Source: Cryptosporangium phraense (GTDB taxonomy: Bacteria > Actinomycetota > Actinomycetes > Mycobacteriales > Cryptosporangiaceae). From it: a stretch of DNA of 64,000 bases. The position numbers and the translations under genes are program-made. The DNA is taken from positions 248,001 through 312,000 of the forward strand of contig NZ_VIRS01000004.1 of assembly GCF_006912135.1 (NCBI RefSeq), in the 5' to 3' direction. Each line of letters starts with the position of its first letter. The first letter of the stretch is position 1. This document shows, piece by piece, positions 48,311 through 55,670 of the stretch. The notes under the pieces were generated by a model. The model made no database searches, was not told the DNA's origin, and saw nothing but the letters and a program-made list of their open reading frames with translations.

Positions 48311-51300
48311 CGTGGGGATCCTTCGTGCTGATGGTCGTCGACGACGACCCTGTTGAGAGCGCGGGACACGCCTGCTTCGATCTGCTCGATCAGCGCCCGG
48401 GCGGCATCCGGATCTGCCACCGGTGTTGCTGCGGCCGAAACACTTCCCCGGCCGTTGGTGAAGCTCTTCAAGGTCGCCCCGGGGACGCGTCGCACAAGTC
48501 CTCCGGGAGTTCGCTGGCCTTGCTGGGACATCGACGGACCGCCGACGGACGGACCCGACGCCACCGGAGGTGACACCGGCGCCGCCGCCGGACGCTGGGC
48601 CGGCACCGGACGCGACGGCGACTGACGGGACGCCGTCGGGATCGGCTGGGTCGGCTGACCCCACGAGGGCTGCGCCGATGACGGCTGGCCCATCGACGGC
48701 TGGCCCATCGACGGCTGACGCAGCGGCGGGGAGCCGACCGGGGGCTGGCCCAGGGGCGGCTGCGGCGTGATCGGGCGGGTCGGCAGCGGAGCCGGACCAC
48801 CGTTCGTGAAGCCACCGTTCGACGAGTAGGCCCCGTTGGACGGCTGACCGCCACCGTTCGACGACGGACCACCGGACGGCGGGGCACCGTTCGACGAGGG
48901 ACCACCGTTCATCGCCGGGAGCGTGGGAACCGGGCCGGTGTCCGCGGTCCGCTGCGCGTTACGCACACCGGCCTCGAACTCCTCGATCAGCGCCCGAGCG
49001 GCGGCCGGGTCACCGGCGTCGCCCAGAGCCGCCGGCTCCTGACGCTTGTCCCTGGCCGAGATGCCGGACGGCAACTGTGCACCGGGTACCCGTCGCTGGA
49101 GCTTCGGCAGGTTGCCGCCACCGCCGGTGCTCACCGGACGCGACGGCATGGCCGGCGCGGCCGGGACCGACGTCGGGATCAGCGACGGCGCCGCAGGCTC
49201 GGCCCACTGGGGCTGAGCCGGCCGGGCCGACGGCTGAGGGACCGAGGGCCGCTGAGGCGGCTGGGGAGACGGCGGCTGGTAGGCGGGCGCCTGCGGGGCC
49301 GGCGGCTGGTAGGCCGGCACCTGCGGGGCCGGGGCCGGCGCGGCCGCCGGGGGCAGCGAGCGGAAGCCGGACGGGCTCGCCACCGGCTCCTCCGGAGCCC
49401 GGCCACCCAGCGGCGCGTCCCACCACGAGACGTCCGCGGGCGGGGCCTGGGACGGGATCGGGGCCGACTCGCTGCGGTAGAGCGCGGTGCTCGCCGCCAC
49501 GGGCTCGGCCTCGACCGGCTCGCGGTGGCCGGACCCGTCGCTCCCGGACGCGGCGAACGCATCCCAGGGGCCGGCCGAGATCGCCTTCGACGCCCGCTCG
49601 AGCGCGATGCTGTCGAACCCGGCGGCCGAGGCCACCACCGGCAGGTTCTGGGCCGGCTCGCCGTAGTGCGACGGGGCGGGCGCACCGTAGTGCGCGGGCT
49701 CCGGAGCGGCATACGGCGCCGGAGCGGCGTACGGCGACGGAGCCGCGTACGGCGACGGCTCGGCGTAGGGAGACGGGTCACCATACGGCGAAGGCTCACC
49801 GTAGGCGGGCTCGCCGTAGGGCGACGGCTCGTTCCACGGCGACTGCTCGCCGTAGGGCGACGGACCCCCGGCCGCGGTGTTCGGGACGCGGAGCACATCG
49901 GGCTGCTGCCCCGCGGCCGGCGGGAGCGCCGGGCGCGGCGGCTCTTCGACCGCGGCGATGCCCTGGTAGACCGACGGAACCAGGTGCGGCTCGTTGAGGG
50001 CCAGCACCGCGGTGACGCCACCGCCCTGGGTGGGCACCAGCGCGACGCCCATCCCGTGCCGCCGGGCCAGGCGGCCGGTCACGAACAGACCGAGCACCTC
50101 AGTGGGCGCGAGGTCGAGGCGCTCACGACGGGCGAGACGGGCGTTTTCTTCGGCCATTCGCTCGGCCGACATGCCGATGCCGTGGTCGATGATGAGCACC
50201 TGGGCCCCGGCCCGGGTGGGCTCGGCCGTGACCGTGACCCGGGTGTGCGGCGGCGAGTACGCGGCCGCGTTCTCCATCAGCTCGGCGAAGATCAGCGTGA
50301 GGTCGGAGACGACCGACGGCTGGACGACGATGTCGTCCGGGATCTCGATGTCGACGCGGGTGTAGTCCTCGATCTCACCGAGGGCCAGCCGGACGATGTC
50401 GCCGAGCGGCATCGGCGAGCCGCCGCCCTGGTCGGTCGCCATCGAACCGGAGAGAACGACCAGCGATCCCGCGTTCCGGTTGAGGCGGCTGGAGAGGTGG
50501 TCGAGCTGGTACAGGTTGCCCAGCCGCTCGGTGTTGGTCTCCTGCCGCTCCAACCGGTCGATCATCGTCAGCTGACGACCGATCAGGTTCTGCGTACGAC
50601 GACCGATGTGACCGAACATCGTCGCAACGTTGCGGCGGCTGGTGATCTGACGTTCGACCAGTCGCGACGCCGTGCTCTGCACCTGCTCGAACGCGCGGGC
50701 CAGCTCACCGATCTCGTCCTTACCGGTCGTGTTGACCGTGTCCAGACGGATGGGCTCGAAGACTTCGGACTCGTCGTCAGCGACCCGGGTGAGCTCGTTC
50801 TCGACGGCGCTGGCGATGCGGTTCGCGGAGGACGCCAGTGCGACCAGTGGCTGCGACACCCGGCGTCCGACCAGGACGGTCAGGCCGGCGACCACGAGAA
50901 GGATCAGGATCAGCGCGGCCCCGATACCGCCCGCGGCCGCGATCGCGTCCCGTCGCTGGTCGTTCGCGGCCTGGGTGATGTCCGACACCAGCGTGGTCTC
51001 GATGTACCGCGTCTGACCGAGGAACGACGTGAACCGCGGGAAGTACGTCGGCAGCGGCAGCTTCTGAACCACGTTCAGGTTCGTCTGGTCACCGAGCAGG
51101 GACAGGTTCGTCGACGTACGGTCGGCGTTCGCCTGCTGGACCAGCCGGTACAGCGAGGCCTGGCCGGCGTTCGCGTACTGGAAGTACCGGTTGGTGTAGT
51201 CGTTCGCCGAACCGAGCCCGTTGACGTACTTGCTCAGCAGCGTGCCGTTCGGCGTCGCCAGGAGCTGGGTCAGCGTCGCCAGGTTGAGCGAGTTCGCCTC

Positions 51301-51825
51301 TCCCAGGTGCAGGGCGGCGTCCATGGCGAGGATCTGGCGACCGATCGCGGTCGTCGAGTCGGCGATGCGATAGAGGCTCGTACCGTCGATCAACGCGTTG
51401 ATCTGGTCGGTCATCAGCTGCGAGAACGTGTTGACCGGAACCGCGAAGGCCAGCGTCTCGGTACGCAGGTCACGCAGCTGGTCGAGCTGCTTCACGGCGT
51501 TCCGCAGCGCCTTCGGCGAGTCGTCGTCGACCGCGGCCTTGACGTCGGCGATCTGGTCGTCGACCGTCGCCTCCTGCAGGAGGACCGACGACCGGTCGGA
51601 GACCTGGTTGAGGAAGCCGATCGTCAGCAGTCGCTCGGCCTGGAGCTCACGGACCAGGGCGGCGACCTTACCGGCGGTCTGGATCCGGCCCGAGGTCGTG
51701 TTGGCCTGCTCGGCCGCGCCGACCCGGCCGGCGATGACCGAGATCGCGAGAACGGTGACCGCGAGCAGCGGGATGATCGCCAGGAGGACGAGCTTCCCGC
51801 TGATGCGGAGCCTATCGAGGAACAC
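48307..51825 (-). CDS. Conservon sensor histidine kinase (CvnA) with long disordered tail
   Basis: 1172 residues. TM1 about 12-32, extracytoplasmic NIT-type sensor (ALVRELQAERLLTIGFLNQV carries the Q-x-x-R pattern of nitrate/nitrite-sensing domains), TM2 about 295-317, HAMP-like linker, a degenerate dimerisation region, HATPase (ELMENAAAYSPPHTRV; DHGIGMSAERM; GLGLFVTGRLARRHG-like). From about 600 on the protein is Pro/Ser/Gly-rich, with YGEPSPY-type repeats (DNA 49655-49865) and two copies of a short RRVPGA ... ARALIEEFEAGV module (DNA 48953-49110 and 48349-48503). No classical H box. GTG start overlaps the upstream gene. Confidence 0.92.
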   Translation of the reverse strand: MFLDRLRISGKLVLLAIIPLLAVTVLAISVIAGRVGAAEQANTTSGRIQTAGKVAALVRELQAERLLTIGFLNQVSDRSSVLLQEATVDDQIADVKAAVDDDSPKALRNAVKQLDQLRDLRTETLAFAVPVNTFSQLMTDQINALIDGTSLYRIADSTTAIGRQILAMDAALHLGEANSLNLATLTQLLATPNGTLLSKYVNGLGSANDYTNRYFQYANAGQASLYRLVQQANADRTSTNLSLLGDQTNLNVVQKLPLPTYFPRFTSFLGQTRYIETTLVSDITQAANDQRRDAIAAAGGIGAALILILLVVAGLTVLVGRRVSQPLVALASSANRIASAVENELTRVADDESEVFEPIRLDTVNTTGKDEIGELARAFEQVQSTASRLVERQITSRRNVATMFGHIGRRTQNLIGRQLTMIDRLERQETNTERLGNLYQLDHLSSRLNRNAGSLVVLSGSMATDQGGGSPMPLGDIVRLALGEIEDYTRVDIEIPDDIVVQPSVVSDLTLIFAELMENAAAYSPPHTRVTVTAEPTRAGAQVLIIDHGIGMSAERMAEENARLARRERLDLAPTEVLGLFVTGRLARRHGMGVALVPTQGGGVTAVLALNEPHLVPSVYQGIAAVEEPPRPALPPAAGQQPDVLRVPNTAAGGPSPYGEQSPWNEPSPYGEPAYGEPSPYGDPSPYAEPSPYAAPSPYAAPAPYAAPEPAHYGAPAPSHYGEPAQNLPVVASAAGFDSIALERASKAISAGPWDAFAASGSDGSGHREPVEAEPVAASTALYRSESAPIPSQAPPADVSWWDAPLGGRAPEEPVASPSGFRSLPPAAAPAPAPQVPAYQPPAPQAPAYQPPSPQPPQRPSVPQPSARPAQPQWAEPAAPSLIPTSVPAAPAMPSRPVSTGGGGNLPKLQRRVPGAQLPSGISARDKRQEPAALGDAGDPAAARALIEEFEAGVRNAQRTADTGPVPTLPAMNGGPSSNGAPPSGGPSSNGGGQPSNGAYSSNGGFTNGGPAPLPTRPITPQPPLGQPPVGSPPLRQPSMGQPSMGQPSSAQPSWGQPTQPIPTASRQSPSRPVPAQRPAAAPVSPPVASGPSVGGPSMSQQGQRTPGGLVRRVPGATLKSFTNGRGSVSAAATPVADPDAARALIEQIEAGVSRALNRVVVDDHQHEGSPR

Positions 51826-53023
51826 CGATCCGCTCCCGCCTCGCGTCGCGTCCCGCGTCCAGGTTGTTCAGGTACGAATCAGGACCCATCGGCTCCCCCG
51901 TGGGGTAGGCGGGGTAGTCCACGGGCTCGTTCGGCGCGCCCCGGTAGTCCGAGGGCGCGTCGACCGGCCGCGACCGGCGGCGGCCGAGCAGGCCCATCAG
52001 GATGCTGGCCAGGAGCGCGAGCACCGCGATGGCGGCGACGGCGGCCCCGAGCAGGCGGCCGGCGTCCGAGCTCGACTTCCGGTCTTCCACCTGGGAGCGG
52101 AGCTCACCGAGCAGCAGCGGGTTCAGCGACCCGGCCGCGTTCTGGGCCGAGCTGCGCAGCGAGGCCACCGACTTCGGGTCGGGCTTGGCGGTGATCGCCT
52201 CCTGGCCCGGCGGGGCGACCGATTCGATACCGCGCTGGAACGCGTCCAGGCTCTGCAGCAGGTCGGTGTCGAACGTTCCGCTCCCGGACGCGTCCACGGC
52301 CGAGGCCATGTCGGCGGCGACGTCGGCGCCGGACTCACCGGTGATCTGCCGGCTGACCGCCATCGCGGTGAGCGACTCGTTCAGCTGGTCCTGCTGGGCC
52401 TTGAACGTCGCGTCGTCGCTGGTGCGGGACGGGTCGGGCAGGTCCTTCGAGATGTACGCCTGGTCCTGGAAGCGACCGGCCCACACGATCGCGGAGGGAA
52501 TTTCCTCCAGCCCGGCGTCCTGGATGAAGTTGATGACCCGGTCGCCGTCGTGCCGCAGGCCCGAGGCCTGGGCGACCTGCGCGTAGAGCGCCAGGAGCAG
52601 GTCGGTGACCTCGCCGTAGGAGCGGAAAGCGCCCTCGGCGTCTCCGGCGCCCTGCTCGGGCAGCGTCTCGATCCGGGCGCGGAGGCCGGACCAGCGGTTC
52701 GAGGTGCCGAAGTCGGCCCCGTACTTCTCGTCGGCCGCGGCCACCGCGTCGAGCCCCTCGGAGAAGCCCCCCTTGGCCACCTGCTTGCCCTGCACCGCGT
52801 TGGACTGGGCATCCACGACGGCCGGCAGCAGCTTGTTCAGCGCACTGGCGTACTCGATGCCGTGTAGTTCCTGCCCCCGCAGGTCACTGTCGTCCGAGCG
52901 AGGCCCCCACACCAGCACGAACATCGCTATTACGGCAATAACCGCAATAACCTGGAGCGCTAGGGGCGCAAACCCCTGCAATGGGGCGGACCGTAACCGG
53001 GATCCGGACCCGGGAGAAGTCAT
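51812..53023 (-). CDS. NIT-like membrane sensor without kinase domain
   Basis: 403 residues. TM1 about 18-40 (FAPLALQVIAVIAVIAMFVL), an all-helical extracytoplasmic region of about 280 residues, TM2 about 324-347 and a 55-residue cytoplasmic tail ending in Arg/Asp-rich sequence. The external region resembles the NIT domain of the downstream kinase (SGLRARIETL, VTDLLLALYAQVAQASGLRH). AAGGATGAG precedes the ATG; its end overlaps the kinase start. First gene of the conservon operon; a co-receptor for CvnA is the simplest idea. Homologues of this partner are not part of the classical four-gene conservon. Confidence 0.8.
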   Translation of the reverse strand: MTSPGSGSRLRSAPLQGFAPLALQVIAVIAVIAMFVLVWGPRSDDSDLRGQELHGIEYASALNKLLPAVVDAQSNAVQGKQVAKGGFSEGLDAVAAADEKYGADFGTSNRWSGLRARIETLPEQGAGDAEGAFRSYGEVTDLLLALYAQVAQASGLRHDGDRVINFIQDAGLEEIPSAIVWAGRFQDQAYISKDLPDPSRTSDDATFKAQQDQLNESLTAMAVSRQITGESGADVAADMASAVDASGSGTFDTDLLQSLDAFQRGIESVAPPGQEAITAKPDPKSVASLRSSAQNAAGSLNPLLLGELRSQVEDRKSSSDAGRLLGAAVAAIAVLALLASILMGLLGRRRSRPVDAPSDYRGAPNEPVDYPAYPTGEPMGPDSYLNNLDAGRDARRERIGVPR

Positions 53024-53658
53024 CGCTCATCCTTCAACATCGCCTGCATGGGGACCCTGCGACCGATCAGCACCGGCCGCCTCCGCACGAGCTAGAAAAC
53101 CGACGCCTTTAGAAGCTAGTTCTTCGATAAACCCGATGGCAAGATGCACATCGTTAACCACAAGAATCACAGGCCGATCGGCGTAGGCGGCAAATAAATA
53201 GCGGTACCTTTTTAGCGGTTTGCCCGAATCGTGAACGGGCGGAGCCTACCCATAGGTACGCTCGATAAATAGATTCGGGTTTCGCTTTCGCAGCGTATTT
53301 TTACGCTTACTCACGGCGACATCTGCGCTTAAACGGCCGCGTCAACGGCAGTGCGTCGACGTTCCACGCTCCGCGGTCACCTGCCGAAATCTCGCCTTAA
53401 CCCAATAGCCGTAGAACGACGCGCTAACTCGGGCCGCGCGCCGCGACTAGACCTCCGGCACCTTACCGGAAATGAGCCGCCGCAAGTGCACCCCCTCCCG
53501 ATCGCGACGCTTCTCCGCTCCAATTTGGACCGGCGCGCACCACTCGTGCGATACCACACTTGTCGTCACTGACATCACCTTCACGCTATTTGCCCTATTT
53601 GAGCGATTCTGGTTGAGTTCCTACCTGCCCATCACGCGGGACCTAAAGGAGGTAGGGC
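53024..53658. other. AT-richer intergenic region
   Basis: About 635 bases between two divergent genes. Markedly richer in A/T than its surroundings (runs such as AAATAAATAG and GTATTTTTACG), with GCCCG-N9-CGGGC at 53222-53240. It must hold promoters for the conservon operon and the secreted-protein gene. No gene with a credible start is visible. Confidence 0.5.
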
Positions 53659-54066
53659 ATGCGAAACAGCATCAAGCGCGCTGCGGTCGCGATCGCCGGC
53701 CTGGCGATTGCGGGCGGTGCAGCGCTGGGCGCCGCGCCGTCGGCCGACGCGGCCACCGTCACCGGACGGACGGCGACGATCGGCGCGAGCGCGCCGAGCA
53801 GCTCGGTCGCCTGGCGCGGCCACGACGACGATGACGACTGCTGCTACGGCGGCGACCGTCACGAGTACAAGCGGTGGCACTACAAGAAGCGCTGGCACCA
53901 CGAGAAGCGTTACCGGTGGAAGAACTACGGGCGCTACGACTCGTACGACGAGGCGTGGCGGATCGGTAGCCGGTACCGCAACGACCGGTGGAGCGACTTC
54001 GACTGCCGTCGCGAGGGCGGGCGCTACGTGCTCGTCGTGAAAGAGATCTACTACGCGAACTACTGA
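53659..54066 (+). CDS. Small secreted basic/aromatic protein
   Basis: 135 residues: Sec signal peptide (about 1-31, ending PSADAA), a Ser/Thr segment, then HDDDDDCCYGG followed by a Lys/Arg/Trp/Tyr-rich stretch (RWHYKKRWHHEKRYRW). A cysteine pair at HDDDDDCC and a further Cys in DFDCRREGG could form disulfides. AAAGGAGGTAGGGC before the ATG is an excellent ribosome binding site, suggesting strong expression. No known domain; cell-wall or DNA/polyanion binding is conceivable. Confidence 0.85.
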   Translation: MRNSIKRAAVAIAGLAIAGGAALGAAPSADAATVTGRTATIGASAPSSSVAWRGHDDDDDCCYGGDRHEYKRWHYKKRWHHEKRYRWKNYGRYDSYDEAWRIGSRYRNDRWSDFDCRREGGRYVLVVKEIYYANY

Positions 54067-54073
54067 TCGAGTT

Positions 54074-54111
54074 CCGGGTGGCCCCATCAGTTCCTAGCTG
54101 GAACCACCCGG
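54074..54111. terminator. Hairpin between convergent genes
   Basis: CCGGGTGG (54074-54081) and CCACCCGG (54104-54111) with a 22-base loop containing CAG/CTG; lies between the secreted-protein stop and the DUF2252 stop. Confidence 0.6.
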
Positions 54112-54115
54112 CTCG

Positions 54116-55507
54116 TCAGGCTCGGAGCGGGGCGTCGACCGGTACGCCGGTCGACGCCCGGCGAGCGGACGCTTGCGGCGCGGGCATCGCCTCCGCCGCG
54201 ACGGCCTCGACCAGCAGGGCGTGGTCGGCCTCGGTGCGGTCGGCGTAGGCCTGCCCGAACTTCAGCATCGATCGATCGAACCGGTCGCCCTGGCCGATGT
54301 AGCCGGCGATCGCGGCCGGATCACCGCTGCGGGCGTGCGCCCGGGCCAGCACCCGGCCGCAGACCCGCGCGTACTTCGTCAGCCCGGCGGCGTCGAACGT
54401 CGAGGTGTCGAACGAGCCCTTCGCGTCCCACAGCTGGCGGACGTAGTAGTCGTGACCGGCCGCCGGATCGCGGAACCAGCCGAGCAGAACGTCCGGCGCG
54501 GCCTGGATCAGGCGCTGCCCCTCGACGACGCGCTGGCCGGCGTTCCGGTACGGGCTCGGCGTCAGGTGCCATTCGAGGACCGACTGACCGGCCTCCTTGA
54601 CCTGCAACAACAGCGGGTCGTTGGTGGACGCGGCCAGCAGCACGACCCAGCAGCGGCTGCCCACGCTGCCGACCCCGACGACCTTCCGCGCGAAGTCGAC
54701 GAACGTGTACCGGTCGAGCAGCACGCGGCGATCGGCGGGCAGCGTCTGCCGGTACTCGCGGATGCAGCGGCGCACCAGCTCCTCGTCCATGCCCTCGTCG
54801 GAGGTGTCGGGGACGTGGGTGAGCAACGGCGGATCCTCCCGGAGCCGCCACTCACCGTCGACCCGTTCGGTCAGTTTCGCGGCCGCGCTGAGGTGATCGC
54901 GGCTGCGGGCCTTCTGGACCGCCTGCAACGTGGGGACGCTCGACCGCCCGCGCTTCAGCAACGGCACGATGTCGTCGACCTCGACCCGGTCGTACCACAC
55001 TTCGAGCGCGCGTTTCGTGGCGTACTCGCTCATTGCTTCGCGGTACCCGGCCGCCGCACCGGCGGCCGCGGCCGACGCCTCACCGTTCTTGAAGCGATTC
55101 GCCCGGCCGGCCAGGATCACGCTGCTGACCAGCCTCTTCAGATCCCATTCGAACGGCGCTTCGAGCGTCTCGTCGAAATCGTTCTGATCGAAAACCAGCC
55201 GCCGATCGGGGGTTCCGGACATTCCGAAGTTCTGCAGGTGCGCATTTCCACCGGCCTGCACGAACAGGCCGCTGTGCGGCAACAACGCTAAATCGTGCGC
55301 CATCACGGTGGCCGCACCACGGAAAAAGCTGAATGGGGACGCGATCATCCGCTCATATCTGAGCGGAAGCAGTTCCCGGAGGCGATGTTCGTCCGCGGCC
55401 GCGAGAAGCGTCAACGGATTCCGGCCGTCGTCGGTGAGCTCGGCCTGCGCGGAGCGGGACACCCTGGTCCGTGCGCTGCGGCCGAGTTCGTAGCCGACGG
55501 GAGTCAC
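54116..55507 (-). CDS. DUF2252 protein
   Basis: 463 residues. Family motifs: RYERMIASPFSFFRG near residue 50, GGNAHLQNFG and FDQNDFDETLEAPFEWDLKR, KVVGVGSVGSRCWVVLL, and C-terminal YVRQLWDAKG, VCGRVLARAHARSGD. The HLQNF and DQNDFDE blocks recall the catalytic and metal-binding loops of kinase-like folds, to which this family is distantly related. Function unknown. GTG start with GGAGG 10 bases upstream. Preceded by a 163-base leader. Confidence 0.88.
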   Translation of the reverse strand: MTPVGYELGRSARTRVSRSAQAELTDDGRNPLTLLAAADEHRLRELLPLRYERMIASPFSFFRGAATVMAHDLALLPHSGLFVQAGGNAHLQNFGMSGTPDRRLVFDQNDFDETLEAPFEWDLKRLVSSVILAGRANRFKNGEASAAAAGAAAGYREAMSEYATKRALEVWYDRVEVDDIVPLLKRGRSSVPTLQAVQKARSRDHLSAAAKLTERVDGEWRLREDPPLLTHVPDTSDEGMDEELVRRCIREYRQTLPADRRVLLDRYTFVDFARKVVGVGSVGSRCWVVLLAASTNDPLLLQVKEAGQSVLEWHLTPSPYRNAGQRVVEGQRLIQAAPDVLLGWFRDPAAGHDYYVRQLWDAKGSFDTSTFDAAGLTKYARVCGRVLARAHARSGDPAAIAGYIGQGDRFDRSMLKFGQAYADRTEADHALLVEAVAAEAMPAPQASARRASTGVPVDAPLRA

Positions 55508-55670
55508 GACGGTCAGTCCTCCCACCGCAGCTCCCCCTCTCAGGTGAGCAAAGCCCCCGTGGCTAGAGGCTTCCCCGGTCACGGCAGGGTCAGGCCGGGC
55601 TGCTCCGCCCACGCCTCTGCCGGTTCCCTGCCACGTTAACGGAGGTTGGCCGGGAGGGAAATGAACTGGT
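55508..55670 (-). promoter_or_regulatory. Potentially structured leader of the DUF2252 gene
   Basis: On the minus-strand RNA, GGCAGGG (55632-55626) can pair with CCCTGCC (55589-55583), or alternatively GTGGC and AGAGGC (55634-55630, 55618-55613) with GCCTCTAGCCAC (55570-55559). The two pairings compete for the same bases. It matches no riboswitch class I know; GC-rich sequence pairs easily by chance. Confidence 0.3.
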
